A stretch of DNA of 64,000 nt, taken from assembly GCA_963816435.1 (NCBI GenBank), contig CAWFKS010000021.1, forward strand, positions 1 to 64,000, read 5' to 3'. A program made the position numbers and the translations under genes. Shown in pieces: positions 8,925 through 18,035 of this stretch. Position 1 is the stretch's first letter, and every line of letters starts with the position of its first letter. The stretch comes from CAWFKS01 sp963816435 (GTDB lineage: Bacteria; Pseudomonadota; Alphaproteobacteria; Rhizobiales; Rhizobiaceae). The notes beneath the pieces are model-generated. The model ran no database searches and was not told the origin of the DNA. It worked only from the letters and a program-made list of their open reading frames with translations.

Positions 8925-9262
8925 CAGGCGAGCCTTTCGACATAGACCTTGATGCGGCCGCCGCACGACAGCCCGACGCGCCAGGCCGTCTCGTCGGCCA
9001 CGCCGAATTCCAGCATGCGCGGCTGGCCGGTTTCCAGCACGTCGGCGGCTTCGGCCACCACCGCCCCTTCGACGCAGCCGCCCGAGACGGAGCCTTCGAA
9101 ATTGCCTTCGGCGTCGATGACGAGCTGGCTGCCGGTCGGTCGCGGCGCCGAGCCCCAGGTTTCCATGACGGTGGCGATCGCTACCTCGCGGCCGCCGTTC
9201 TTCCAGTCTTCCGCGACCTGCAAAGGATCGCGGACCTCTTCCAGGGTGTGTGCCTCAGCCAT
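8924..9262 (-). CDS. XdhC/CoxI family protein, small N-terminal part
   Basis: A 112-residue protein matching the separate XdhC_CoxI N-terminal domain. Diagnostic segments are A-T-V-M-E-T-W-G-S-A-P-R-P-T-G-S, the G-S-V-S-G-G-C-V-E-G loop with the conserved cysteine, and C-terminal G-L-S-C-G-G-R-I-K-V-Y-V. In the family these cysteines contact the Mo cofactor or its sulfur. It probably works as a complex with the adjacent 236-residue Rossmann protein, with which it overlaps by one base. Confidence 0.9.
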   Translation of the reverse strand: MAEAHTLEEVRDPLQVAEDWKNGGREVAIATVMETWGSAPRPTGSQLVIDAEGNFEGSVSGGCVEGAVVAEAADVLETGQPRMLEFGVADETAWRVGLSCGGRIKVYVERLA

Positions 9263-9295
9263 GTCGGATCTCCATGGGTTCAGACAGGAATATGG

Positions 9296-10537
9296 TCACG
9301 CCGCGTGCGCATTGCCAAGATCGAGCCAGGGCCGCGGATCGCCGCCTGAAGCGTTGCCCGCCGAAAGCGCCGCGCACAGGTCGGCCAGCGCGTCGAGATT
9401 GTGGACGGGACGAAACTCGTCGACGTGGGGGAGCATCACCCTCACGCCGCGCGCCTTGGCCTCGAACCCGTCGAAGCGCAGCAGCGGGTTCAGCCAGATC
9501 AGCCTGCGGCAGGATTTCTTCAGCCGTTCCATCTCGGCCTCGAGCCCCGCGACGTCCTCTCGCTCCAGCCCGTCGGTGATCAGTATCACCACCGCCCCCT
9601 GCCCCAGCACGCGGCGCGACCACTGGCGGTTGAACTGCTCGAGAGCCGCGCCGATGCGGGTTCCGCCCGACCAGTCGTGCACGGCGCGGGCGCAGTCGGC
9701 CAAGGCCTCGTCGGGATCGCGGTGGCGCATCTGGCGGGTCAGGTTGGTCAGCCTGGTGCCGAAGACGAACGTGTGAACGCGCCGGCGCTTCTCGGCGAGC
9801 GCGTGCAGGAAATGCAGGAAGATGCGCGTGTACTGGCTCATCGAGCCGGAAATGTCGGCCAGCACGACCAGCGGCGGGTGGATCTCGCGCGGCGAGCGGA
9901 AACGCGGCACGACGAGATCGCCGCCGGTGCGCAGCGCGCTCCGCATCATGGCGCGCGGATCGACCCTGCGGCCGCGCGGATCGGGCCTGAAGCGGCGGGT
10001 GCGGACGAGATCGACAGGCAGCCGGAGGTCGTCGATCGCCTTGCGCGCGTCGGCCAGTTCCGCCGCAGTCATCTGCGCGAAGTCCTTGTCGCGCAACACT
10101 TCCCTGCCCGAAAACGTCATGCGCGCGTCGATCTCGACTTCCGGCACTTCCTGCTTTCCGGTGCGCTCGCGGTCGGCCATCAGCGCCTGGGCGGCGCGGG
10201 ATTCGGCGGCGCGCTGCTTCTGCTTTTCGCGCATGTCGGGCGCGACGGGCGACAACATCGCCAGCATCTTCTCGATCAGTTCGCGCGAGCGCCAGAACAG
10301 GCGGAAAGCCTCGTCGAAGACGGCGTGGTCCTCGTGGCGGGTGACCAGCACCGCGTGAAGCGTCCAGTAGAAGTCCTCGCGCGTGCCGATGCCGGCGGCG
10401 ATCACCGCCTCGATGGCATCGAGAACCGCGGCCGGGCCGACACGCATGCCCGCCTTCCGCAAGGCGCGCGCGAAGTGCACGATGTTGTCGGCGAGCCTTC
10501 CGTCGGGCTTCGCTTCGGCTGTTTCGGCGAACGCCAT
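9296..10537 (-). CDS. CoxE-like VWA domain protein
   Basis: Protein of 413 residues. The N-terminal 200 residues are helical and charged, as in CoxE; the C-terminal part is a von Willebrand A domain with a complete MIDAS start D-I-S-G-S-M-S (D228, S230, S232) and later T-D-G-L-E. The start at 10537 gives M-A-F-A-E-T. CoxE acts with the MoxR ATPase CoxD to assemble the Cu-Mo site of CO dehydrogenase in Oligotropha, and related pairs serve other metalloenzymes. It follows the MoxR gene after seven bases. Confidence 0.9.
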   Translation of the reverse strand: MAFAETAEAKPDGRLADNIVHFARALRKAGMRVGPAAVLDAIEAVIAAGIGTREDFYWTLHAVLVTRHEDHAVFDEAFRLFWRSRELIEKMLAMLSPVAPDMREKQKQRAAESRAAQALMADRERTGKQEVPEVEIDARMTFSGREVLRDKDFAQMTAAELADARKAIDDLRLPVDLVRTRRFRPDPRGRRVDPRAMMRSALRTGGDLVVPRFRSPREIHPPLVVLADISGSMSQYTRIFLHFLHALAEKRRRVHTFVFGTRLTNLTRQMRHRDPDEALADCARAVHDWSGGTRIGAALEQFNRQWSRRVLGQGAVVILITDGLEREDVAGLEAEMERLKKSCRRLIWLNPLLRFDGFEAKARGVRVMLPHVDEFRPVHNLDALADLCAALSAGNASGGDPRPWLDLGNAHAA

Positions 10538-10544
10538 GGTGCGC

Positions 10545-11474
10545 CTACCCGGCCGTCGCGAGCTCGGCCTTGACCTCGTCGAGGATGCGCCGGCCCTCGC
10601 CCTGCTCGATCCGGGCGATGTCATCCTGGTATTTGAGCAGCACGCCGATCGTGTCGGACACCGTCTCCGGATCGAGCGCGACCTTGTCGAGTTCGGTCAG
10701 CGCACCCGCCCAGTCGATTGTCTCGGCGACGCCTGGCAGCTTGAACAACTCGACCTCGCGCAGCTTCTGGATGAAGCGGACAATCTCCTCCGACAGGCGC
10801 TTGTTGGCCTGCGGCACGCGCCGGTGCACGATCTCGAGTTCGCGCGCGGCGTCGGGATAGTCGACCCAGTGGTAGAGGCAGCGGCGCTTCAGCGCGTCGT
10901 GGATTTCGCGCGTGCGATTGGTGGTGATAATGACCATCGGCGGCTCCTCGGCACGGATCGTGCCAAGTTCGGGAACCGTCACCTGGAAGTCGGAAAGGAT
11001 CTCCAGCAGGAACGCCTCGAACGCCTCGTCGGTGCGGTCCAGCTCGTCGATCAGGAAGACGGGCGCCGCACCCTTGGTTCCCTCCAGTGCCTCGAGAACC
11101 GGTCTCCGGATAAGGTATTTTTCCGAAAAGACGTTCTTTTCCATGTCGCCGCGATCGACGCCGCCCGCCGCCTCCTCCATGCGGATCTCGATCATCTGGG
11201 CGGCGTAGTTCCACTCGTAGACGGCCGAGGAGACGTCGAGCCCCTCGTAGCACTGCAGGCGAATCAGCTTGCGCCCGAGCGCGGAGGCCAAGACCTTGGC
11301 GATCTCGGTCTTGCCGACACCCGCCTCACCCTCGAGAAACAGCGGTCGCTTCATGCGCAGCGACAGGAACAGGACCGTCGCCAGCGAGCGGTCGGCAACG
11401 TAATCGGCGCCGGCCAGCATCTCCAGCGTTTCGTCGATGGACTGCGGCACGGGCCGCGGGGTCGCTTCGGGCAT
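10545..11474 (-). CDS. MoxR/CoxD-like AAA+ ATPase
   Basis: Chaperone-type ATPase of 309 residues. Walker A is G-E-A-G-V-G-K-T (49-56), Walker B F-L-I-D-E-L-D-R (about 140-147), and sensor 1 follows at I-I-T-T-N-R-T-R. The C-terminal lid is intact. CoxD-type members use ATP to remodel an apo-enzyme so sulfur and metal can be inserted. Paired directly with the CoxE-like VWA gene, the arrangement known for CODH maturation and for MoxR-VWA systems generally. Confidence 0.92.
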   Translation of the reverse strand: MPEATPRPVPQSIDETLEMLAGADYVADRSLATVLFLSLRMKRPLFLEGEAGVGKTEIAKVLASALGRKLIRLQCYEGLDVSSAVYEWNYAAQMIEIRMEEAAGGVDRGDMEKNVFSEKYLIRRPVLEALEGTKGAAPVFLIDELDRTDEAFEAFLLEILSDFQVTVPELGTIRAEEPPMVIITTNRTREIHDALKRRCLYHWVDYPDAARELEIVHRRVPQANKRLSEEIVRFIQKLREVELFKLPGVAETIDWAGALTELDKVALDPETVSDTIGVLLKYQDDIARIEQGEGRRILDEVKAELATAG

Positions 11475-11516
11475 CTCGCCTCCGGTCGTGTCGTCTGCCT
11501 GCGCGCGGGTTCAAAC

Positions 11517-12026
11517 CTAGACGGTATGATAGCCGCGGTTGTGATAGATCAGCGGGCTGTCGCTGTCGCCCACCCGCAGGCCCTTCACCTTGCCGAAATG
11601 CACGCGGTGCGTGGCGAGATCCTTGGCGTCGATCAACTCGCAGTCGAAGACAGCAAGCGCGTCGACCAGCGTCGGGGCGCCGGTGGCGATGGTGTCCCAA
11701 TTGCCGAGGGCGAAGCGTTCCTCCTGCGGCAGGCCGGTCAGCCCGGAAAAGGCATTCGCCAGCGGCTGATGGCCGGCATGCAGCGTGTTGAGCGAGAACA
11801 CGCCGTTGGCCGAAAACAGCTCGTTCAATTCGTTCTCGCGATTGAGGCACACCAGCACGATCGGCGGGCTGTCGGATACCGAACAGGCGGCGATCACCGT
11901 CGCCCCGCGGCGCCCGGCGGGGCCTTCGGTCGCCACGACATGCACGGCGCCGGCGAATCGGCTCATCGCATCGCGATAGAAACCCGGTTCTACCTCACTC
12001 TTCTTCAGCACTTGCTCCATTCCCAT
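11517..12026 (-). CDS. Flavin reductase domain protein
   Basis: FMN-binding split-barrel protein of about 169 residues, related to HpaC/RutF. It opens with F-Y-R-D-A-M-S-R-F-A-G-A-V-H-V-V, then the flavin-contact A-C-S-V-S-D-S-P-P-I-V-L-V-C-L-N and the late H-R-V-H-F-G-K-V segment. Such proteins reduce FMN/FAD with NAD(P)H for a partner monooxygenase. Start is uncertain: ATG codons at 12026 and 12020 and a TTG at 12041 are all possible and none has a strong ribosome site. It precedes the MoxR gene by 42 bases and may head the cassette, although a role in Mo enzyme maturation is not established. Confidence 0.85.
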   Translation of the reverse strand: MGMEQVLKKSEVEPGFYRDAMSRFAGAVHVVATEGPAGRRGATVIAACSVSDSPPIVLVCLNRENELNELFSANGVFSLNTLHAGHQPLANAFSGLTGLPQEERFALGNWDTIATGAPTLVDALAVFDCELIDAKDLATHRVHFGKVKGLRVGDSDSPLIYHNRGYHTV

Positions 12027-12182
12027 TCCGGCGAGCGGCAAACTGCCGACCGCCTGCCTACGCCAACATATCTAGGCGCAACTGTCCGCTCCTGCCACAC
12101 GCGAGGTGTGAACGGTGAATCCTACCGAACAAGTGCCTAATGCCAGGTTCACTTTTGCCCGCGCATCGTTAAATTCGCCGAC

Positions 12183-13265
12183 ATGCGCGCCGCACCCTCC
12201 CTTCTGCTGCTCATCGCGGCCTGCCTTTTCGACATGGCGGCGGCGCATTCGCAGGAAATCGGGCTGGTTGCCCCGCTGTCCGACCGCTTCGCGATGCTGG
12301 GCGGGCAGATGCGCGACGGAGCCGAGACTGCGGTCGCCGCGCTCGGCCTTCCGGATTACACGCTCGATATCGAAGACGATGCCTGCACCGCCGAGGGTGG
12401 CGCGGAGGCCGCCCGCGCCGTGGCCGAATCGGGAGCGCGCATCGTCGTCGGTTTCCTCTGTACCGAGGCGATCGAAGCGGCCATGCCGATCCTGGCCGAC
12501 GCCGAGGTTCCGGTGATCACGCCCGGCGTGCGTACGGCAAGCCTCACCGACGACAAGCAGCACACCGGCTGGCCGGTGTTCCGGACGGCCCCTCGCGCCG
12601 ACGACGAGCAGGCCGCCGTCGACAGGCTGCTCGTTCAACGCTGGCGCGACGAATATTTCGCCATCGTCGACGACGGCACGATTTACGGGCGGGAACTGGC
12701 CGAAAGTTTTCGCCTCGCCGCGGAGGAAGCCGGGCTCAAGCCGGTTTTCGTAGATACCTACCGGCCGCAGATGGAGAACCAGATCGGTCTGGTCGGCAGG
12801 CTTTCCCGGGCGGGTGCCACGCACGTCTTCATCGGTGGAGACCGTGACGACGTCGCGATCATCGCCCGCGACGCCGCCGCGCAGGGCGACGATCTGGTGA
12901 TCGCGGGCGGAGAGGCGCTGAGGGCCGCCCCCGGCATGGTTCCGCTCAAGACGGGAACGCTGATGATCGGCCTGCCGGAGCCCGCGAAAATCGCCAGGCC
13001 GGAAGCGTTGCGCCAATTCTCGCAGCGCGACATCGTTCCGGAAGGCTACGCGCTGCCGACCTACAGCGCGGTTGAGATTGCCGAGCAGGCGCTCGCCAGC
13101 GCCGACGAAACGGGAAAATCGCTTTCGGAAACGCTCTCGGCGGGCACATTCGAGACAGCCACAGGAAAGGTGAGTTTCGACGCTAAGGGCGATCTTTCAG
13201 AAAACCCCTATCGCCTGTTCCGCTACGACGGAAAGGAATTCGTCGAGGTGGAAGACCAGAAATGA
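12183..13265 (+). CDS. Branched-chain amino-acid-type ABC substrate-binding protein
   Basis: Periplasmic binding protein of 360 residues. Signal peptide about 1-23 (…L-I-A-A-C-L-F-D-M-A-A-A-H-S). The mature part has Peripla_BP_6 features: I-G-L-V-A-P-L-S-D-R-F at the start, G-F-L-C-T-E-A-I-E-A in the first lobe, V-I-T-P-G-V-R and D-D-G-T-I-Y-G-R-E. No permease or ATPase gene lies nearby, so it either borrows a transporter encoded elsewhere or acts as a sensor. Its stop overlaps the start of the peptidase gene by four bases (ATGA), so binding protein and peptidase are made together. Confidence 0.9.
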   Translation: MRAAPSLLLLIAACLFDMAAAHSQEIGLVAPLSDRFAMLGGQMRDGAETAVAALGLPDYTLDIEDDACTAEGGAEAARAVAESGARIVVGFLCTEAIEAAMPILADAEVPVITPGVRTASLTDDKQHTGWPVFRTAPRADDEQAAVDRLLVQRWRDEYFAIVDDGTIYGRELAESFRLAAEEAGLKPVFVDTYRPQMENQIGLVGRLSRAGATHVFIGGDRDDVAIIARDAAAQGDDLVIAGGEALRAAPGMVPLKTGTLMIGLPEPAKIARPEALRQFSQRDIVPEGYALPTYSAVEIAEQALASADETGKSLSETLSAGTFETATGKVSFDAKGDLSENPYRLFRYDGKEFVEVEDQK

Positions 13266-14278
13266 CCATGAAGACCGGGACGAGGAACCTGATCACCGAT
13301 GTTGCCGGGATCAGCGTGGGCAATGCCGAGGATGCGATCCTCAAATCCGGCGTGACGGCGATCCTGTGCGAGAAGGAAACCGTGGCGGCGGTGCAAGTGC
13401 TCGGCGGAGCGCCCGGCACACGCGAAACCGATCTGCTGGAGCCGCACAACACCGTCACCGGCATTCACGGCCTGGTGCTTTCGGGCGGGTCGGCGTTCGG
13501 TCTCGACGCCGGCTCGGGCGTGCAGGCATTGCTTCGCGAGAAGGGGATCGGCCTCGACGTGCGGGGCCAGACGGTCCCGCTGGTGCCGACGGCGATCCTC
13601 TTCGACCTCATCAATGGCGGCAACAAGGACTGGGGACGCTACAGTCCCTACCGAGAACTCGGCTACGAGGCTGCTTCGGCGGCGGCGACCGATTTTTCGC
13701 TCGGCAGTATCGGAGCAGGCGCCGGCGCGACGACGGCCGGGCTGAAGGGCGGGCTCGGATCCGCATCCGCCGTGCTGGAAAACGGCATCACGGTCGCGGC
13801 GATCGTCGCGGTAAACGCGGTCGGTTCGACGACATTCGGCACGACGCCGCATTTCTGGGCCGCGCCCTTCGAGATCAACGCAGAGTTCGGCGGGCTCGGC
13901 CTGCCCTCTCCGGTTCCAGGCAATGCGGGCGAGGTCCGGCTGAAGTTCCGCGACGCGCTGCCACTCGCCAACACGACCATCGGCGTGGTCGCCACCGATG
14001 CCGTGCTGACAAAATCGGAGGCGAAGCGGCTCGCGATCGCCGCCCATGACGGCATCTCGCGCGCCATGTGGCCGTCTCACACGCAGGCCGACGGCGATCT
14101 CGTGTTCGCGCTGGCGACCGGCGGCAGCGGGCTGGCGCCCAAGGGAGACGCCGCAATCGATCTCGGCGCCGCCGCGGCTGCCGTCATGTCACGGGCGATC
14201 GCGCGCGGCGTCTTTTCGGCCACGCCCGCGGAGGGCGACCTGTTTCCGACATGGTCGCAACACGCCGGCCGCAAATAG
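13262..14278 (+). CDS. P1/S58 family autoprocessing peptidase (NylC/DmpA-like)
   Basis: N-terminal-nucleophile hydrolase of 338 residues. The opening D-V-A-G-I-S-V-G-N and G-L-V-L-S-G-G-S-A-F-G-L-D-A match the family. The likely self-cleavage point is N237/T238 in L-A-N-T-T-I-G-V-V, aligned from memory with the Asn266/Thr267 site of NylC; downstream H-T-Q-A-D-G-D-L-V-F-A is also shared. Members are aminopeptidases or amidases (D-aminopeptidase, beta-peptidyl aminopeptidase, nylon-oligomer hydrolase). No signal peptide, so cytoplasmic. Translationally coupled to the amino-acid-type binding protein, which hints at an imported amide or peptide substrate. Confidence 0.9.
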   Translation: MTMKTGTRNLITDVAGISVGNAEDAILKSGVTAILCEKETVAAVQVLGGAPGTRETDLLEPHNTVTGIHGLVLSGGSAFGLDAGSGVQALLREKGIGLDVRGQTVPLVPTAILFDLINGGNKDWGRYSPYRELGYEAASAAATDFSLGSIGAGAGATTAGLKGGLGSASAVLENGITVAAIVAVNAVGSTTFGTTPHFWAAPFEINAEFGGLGLPSPVPGNAGEVRLKFRDALPLANTTIGVVATDAVLTKSEAKRLAIAAHDGISRAMWPSHTQADGDLVFALATGGSGLAPKGDAAIDLGAAAAAVMSRAIARGVFSATPAEGDLFPTWSQHAGRK

Positions 14279-14366
14279 CGCTGCGAACGGGAGTGCTTGC
14301 GTCACCGCTGCCGGCGGTTCTTAATCCCTGATGCCGTCCGGCATTCGCCACCAAGGGAGAGAGATC

Positions 14367-15113
14367 ATGACCGCATCGCGCCTCGTCACGAGCTTCTTGC
14401 AGCTCTGCCTGACCGTCTGTCTTCTTGGAGCCGGGGTCCTTGTCGCCCGAGCGGGCGATTTGGCCGAGGTCGACGTGCTCGGCTTCAGCGCGGACGGCGG
14501 CATCTTCGCCTTCGAGGAATACGGCGTGCAGGACGGTTCCGGGTTTCCCTACGCCAATCGCTACTACATCGACACCGCGCACGACAGCTTCGTTGCCGGG
14601 ACACCGGTTCGGGTGACCTTGCAGGATGAGAACGCAACGCTCGCCGACGCCCGCGATGCCGCCCGACAGCAGAGCCAGCAGATCATCTCCGACAGCGAGC
14701 TTGCGGCGCATCCAGGTTTTCGCGCCGGCTGGAACGCCGTTACCGAGCTGTCGGCCGATCCACATCGGATCGCCGTCAATCCGCGACCCGTCATGCCGCC
14801 GATCGATGGATCGCTAGAATTCCGGCTGGAGGAAGTCGGCGTGGCCACACCCTCCGACTGCGAGAATCTCGGCGACGTCGTCGGCTTTCGGCTGCTGCGG
14901 ATCGGCACAGCCGGCGGCTCGACGACCAGCGTCCTGCACGAGGACGATCACATTCCCGACAGCCGCGGCTGTCCGCTCGGCTACCGCATCGGCGGGGTGC
15001 AGACCTACCATCCGCAATCCGGAAGCCCTGTCTTCGCGCTGCTGATTGCCATTCGCAGCTTCGGCTTCGAAGGCCCCGACTATCGCTGGATCGCCGTCAC
15101 CGGCGGACTGTGA
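14367..15113 (+). CDS. DUF2259 family secreted protein
   Basis: Exported protein of 248 residues. The ATG at 14367 has A-A-G-G-G-A-G-A-G upstream and starts a signal peptide ending near V-L-V-A-R-A. The body matches DUF2259 predicted secreted proteins: V-L-G-F-S-A-D-G-G-I-F-A-F-E-E-Y-G just after cleavage and Y-R-I-G-G-V-Q-T-Y in the C-terminal third. Function unknown in the family. It sits between the peptidase and purB on the same strand, 88 bases after the peptidase stop, so it may have its own promoter. Confidence 0.8.
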   Translation: MTASRLVTSFLQLCLTVCLLGAGVLVARAGDLAEVDVLGFSADGGIFAFEEYGVQDGSGFPYANRYYIDTAHDSFVAGTPVRVTLQDENATLADARDAARQQSQQIISDSELAAHPGFRAGWNAVTELSADPHRIAVNPRPVMPPIDGSLEFRLEEVGVATPSDCENLGDVVGFRLLRIGTAGGSTTSVLHEDDHIPDSRGCPLGYRIGGVQTYHPQSGSPVFALLIAIRSFGFEGPDYRWIAVTGGL

Positions 15114-15194
15114 CTCGGCAGGCTGGTTGAAGTTGAGGAAGCGGCCGGCCTCTGGTAGGAGGTCGGTGTCTTCCACCCTGCCGTCAGGAACGAG

Positions 15195-16502
15195 ATGATT
15201 CCGCGCTATTCGCGGCCGGAAATGGCCGCCATCTGGTCGCCCGAAACCCGCTTTCGCATCTGGTTCGAGATCGAGGCGCATGCCTGCGACGCGTTGGCCG
15301 AAATCGGCGTCATCCCGAAAGAAGCCGCCAGGACGATCCGCGAGAAGGGCGAGGCAGCCGAGTTCGACGTGGCGCGCATCGACGAGATCGAGCGCGAGAC
15401 CAAGCACGACGTCATCGCCTTCCTGACCCATCTGGCCGAATTCGTCGGACCCGACGCTCGGTTCGTCCACCAGGGCATGACTTCGTCGGACGTGCTCGAC
15501 ACCTGCCTCGCCGTGCAGCTTTCGCGCGCAGCCGACATCCTGCTTGCCGATCTCGACGCGCTGCTGTCGGCGTTGAAGAAACGCGCCTTCGAGCACAAGG
15601 ACACGATCACGATCGGCCGCAGCCACGGCATCCATGCCGAGCCGACCACGTTCGGGCTGAAGATGGCCGAGGCCTACGCCGAGTTTTCGCGCGGTCGCGA
15701 CCGGCTGGTGGCAGCGCGCGAAGAGATCGCCACATGCGCGATTTCCGGCGCGGTCGGGACGTTCGCCAATATCGATCCGCGCGTCGAGGAGCACGTTGCA
15801 GAAAAGATGGGGCTGAAGCCGGAGCCGGTTTCCACGCAGGTGATCCCGCGCGACCGGCACGCCATGTTCTTCGCCACGCTCGCCGTGATCGCATCCTCGA
15901 TCGAACGGCTGGCGACGGAAGTCAGGCACCTGCAGCGCACCGAAGTGCTGGAGGCGGAAGAATATTTCTCGCCGGGCCAGAAGGGCTCGTCGGCGATGCC
16001 GCACAAGCGCAATCCGGTGCTGTCGGAAAATCTCACCGGCCTGGCGCGCATGGTGCGCAGCTACGCCATGCCCGCCATGGAGAACGTGGCGCTTTGGCAT
16101 GAGCGCGACATCTCGCATTCCTCGGTGGAACGCATGATTGCGCCGGACGCCACGGTGACGCTCGACTTCGCGCTGGCCCGGTTGACCGGCCTGATCGAGA
16201 AGCTGCTGGTCTATTCCGACGCGATGATGAAGAACCTCGACCGCTATCGCGGCCTCGTCCATTCGCAGCGCGTGCTGCTGGCGCTGACACAGGCCGGCGT
16301 GTCACGCGAGGACGCTTACCGACTGGTGCAGCGCAATGCTATGAAGGTGTGGACCGAAGGCAAGGATTTTCTCGAGGAACTGCTCGCCGACCCGGAAGTG
16401 ACAGCCGCCCTTTCAGAAGACGAAATTCGCGAGAAATTCGACCTCGGCTACCACATCAAGCACGTCGACACGATCTTCCGGCGGGTTTTCGGCGAGAGCT
16501 GA
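15195..16502 (+). CDS. purB: Adenylosuccinate lyase
   Basis: Homotetrameric cytoplasmic enzyme that releases fumarate from SAICAR and from adenylosuccinate. The 435-residue length is normal for this class. Family signature G-S-S-A-M-P-H-K-R-N-P lies near residues 262-272 and carries the catalytic serine loop; H-Q-G-M-T-S-S-D-V and G-R-S-H-G-I-H-A-E-P-T-T are the other two conserved regions. A-G-G-A-A-C-G-A-G precedes the ATG. It is not inside the purC-L operon but lies about 3 kb upstream of it. Stop converges with the VOC gene, 16 bases apart. Confidence 0.97.
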   Translation: MIPRYSRPEMAAIWSPETRFRIWFEIEAHACDALAEIGVIPKEAARTIREKGEAAEFDVARIDEIERETKHDVIAFLTHLAEFVGPDARFVHQGMTSSDVLDTCLAVQLSRAADILLADLDALLSALKKRAFEHKDTITIGRSHGIHAEPTTFGLKMAEAYAEFSRGRDRLVAAREEIATCAISGAVGTFANIDPRVEEHVAEKMGLKPEPVSTQVIPRDRHAMFFATLAVIASSIERLATEVRHLQRTEVLEAEEYFSPGQKGSSAMPHKRNPVLSENLTGLARMVRSYAMPAMENVALWHERDISHSSVERMIAPDATVTLDFALARLTGLIEKLLVYSDAMMKNLDRYRGLVHSQRVLLALTQAGVSREDAYRLVQRNAMKVWTEGKDFLEELLADPEVTAALSEDEIREKFDLGYHIKHVDTIFRRVFGES

Positions 16503-16518
16503 GCGGGCAGACCGAGAC

Positions 16519-17367
16519 TCAGTCTGGCACGGTCCTGACCAGCGTTCCCCACGGGTCGCGCGTCTCGTCTGCGTCCTGCACCAGTTTCGACCGCAACTCG
16601 ACGAAGGACAGCCCCGCCCTGTCGGGGTCGCGCGGTCCGGCGCGGCGGCTCTGCCATGTGTTGGCGCCGACGTGGTGGTGATACCCACCGGTCGACATGA
16701 ACACGGCGGCGTCGCCGTAGTGCAGCATCGTGTCGAAGCTCATCTGGTGGTTCCAGAAATCCTCGGCCGCGCTGACGTCGCCAACGCGCAGATGAACGTG
16801 ACCGACGATGCTGCCGGCGGGAGCACCGGTCCATGCGGCGGTGTCGGACGAAAGCTCGCCGAGCAGGCTCTCGATATCGAGCCGCTCCGTCGACATGCGC
16901 ACGGCGCCCCTGTCGAAACTCCACAGGTCGGGATGACGGTCGGCGTAGATCTCCACGCCGTTGCCTTCGGCATCGTTGAGGTAGATCGCCTCGCTCACGA
17001 GATGGTCGGAAGCGCCGGAGATGGCGATCCGCTCGTCGATCGCATGGCGCAACCATCGTGCCAGCTCGGTTCGCGACGGCAGCAGGAAGGCGGTGTGGAA
17101 AAGGCCCGCCGATGGTGGATCGTCCGGCTTCAGCGCAGGGGATCCTTCGATTTCCACAAGTTCCCTGCCACCGGCCGACAGGCCGATCGTGGCGCCGGTT
17201 CGCCTCGTCTCCTCGAGGCCGAGCACAGATTTGTACCATGCGGCCAAGCCATCCGCGTCGCGCGCCTTGAGGCCCACGCGGCCGATATGGACGGGAGCCT
17301 GTGCCGCGAAGGGCAAGCCGGTCGAAGAGGTTTTCGTTTCGGAGCTGTCGACGAGTGTGTTTTCCAT
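16519..17367 (-). CDS. VOC family protein, CatE-like
   Basis: Two-module vicinal-oxygen-chelate protein of 282 residues. Module one runs about 27-135 (H-I-G-R-V-G-L-K-A-R-D, L-F-H-T-A-F-L-L-P, G-N-G-V-E-I-Y-A-D), module two about 187-275 (V-G-H-V-H-L-R-V-G-D, G-Y-H-H-H-V-G-A-N-T-W). Length and the G-Y-H-H-H motif match the CatE group annotated as catechol-2,3-dioxygenase, where two His and one Glu hold Fe(II). Substrate is not evident, and many such proteins are not catechol dioxygenases. Divergent from the RBBP9-type gene. Confidence 0.85.
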   Translation of the reverse strand: MENTLVDSSETKTSSTGLPFAAQAPVHIGRVGLKARDADGLAAWYKSVLGLEETRRTGATIGLSAGGRELVEIEGSPALKPDDPPSAGLFHTAFLLPSRTELARWLRHAIDERIAISGASDHLVSEAIYLNDAEGNGVEIYADRHPDLWSFDRGAVRMSTERLDIESLLGELSSDTAAWTGAPAGSIVGHVHLRVGDVSAAEDFWNHQMSFDTMLHYGDAAVFMSTGGYHHHVGANTWQSRRAGPRDPDRAGLSFVELRSKLVQDADETRDPWGTLVRTVPD

Positions 17368-17482
17368 GGACGAAAGATCGTGTCGATCGACTGTTCACAC
17401 AAGGTGGCATTACAGACGACAAGTCGTTCACCGACAAGCAACGCGGTTGAACCGCAACTGCGGCACCGCTAAATGCCGGCTC

Positions 17483-18028
17483 ATGAAAGTCAGGGAAGCG
17501 GAAATCCTCATCCTGCCGGGCTACACGGGGTCCGGGCCGGATCACTGGCAGAGCCGCTGGGAAAGCAGGCTGTCGACCGCGCGTCGCGTGCCGCAGAACT
17601 GGGTGAAGCCGGTGCGCGAGGAATGGATCGCCAATGTCGCGGAGGCGGTCAACGCCGCCGTGCGCCCGGTTGTGCTCGTCGGCCATTCGCTCGGCGTCGC
17701 GGCCGCCGTTCAGGCGATCCCCGAGTTCGACGGCAAGGTCGCCGGCGCCTTCTTCGTGGCGCCGCCGGAAGTGGACAATCCGGAAATCAGGCCGCGCCAC
17801 CTGATGACCTTCGGGCCTTATCCGCGCGATCCCCTGCCCTTTCCCTCGATGGTGATCGCCAGCCGGAACGATCCGTTTTCCAGCTTCGAAGCCGCCGAGG
17901 ACATCGCCGGCGCTTGGGGTTCGCTTCTGATCGACGCCGGCAAGGCGGGGCATCTGAATGCCGAATCGGGCCACGGCCCGTGGCCGGAGGGCTCGCTGAC
18001 CTTCGCCACCTTCATGTCGAGGCTTTGA
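17483..18028 (+). CDS. RBBP9/YdeN family serine hydrolase
   Basis: Compact alpha/beta hydrolase of 181 residues. Family start I-L-I-L-P-G-Y-T-G-S-G-P-D-H-W-Q-S-R-W, nucleophile elbow G-H-S-L-G near residues 68-72, acid in S-R-N-D-P-F, and histidine in G-K-A-G-H-L-N. RBBP9-type enzymes cleave small esters or aminoacyl substrates in the cytosol. The ATG at 17483 gives the standard short N-terminus. It converges on the aldolase gene with a seven-base gap. Confidence 0.9.
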   Translation: MKVREAEILILPGYTGSGPDHWQSRWESRLSTARRVPQNWVKPVREEWIANVAEAVNAAVRPVVLVGHSLGVAAAVQAIPEFDGKVAGAFFVAPPEVDNPEIRPRHLMTFGPYPRDPLPFPSMVIASRNDPFSSFEAAEDIAGAWGSLLIDAGKAGHLNAESGHGPWPEGSLTFATFMSRL

Positions 18029-18035
18029 GGGCAGC

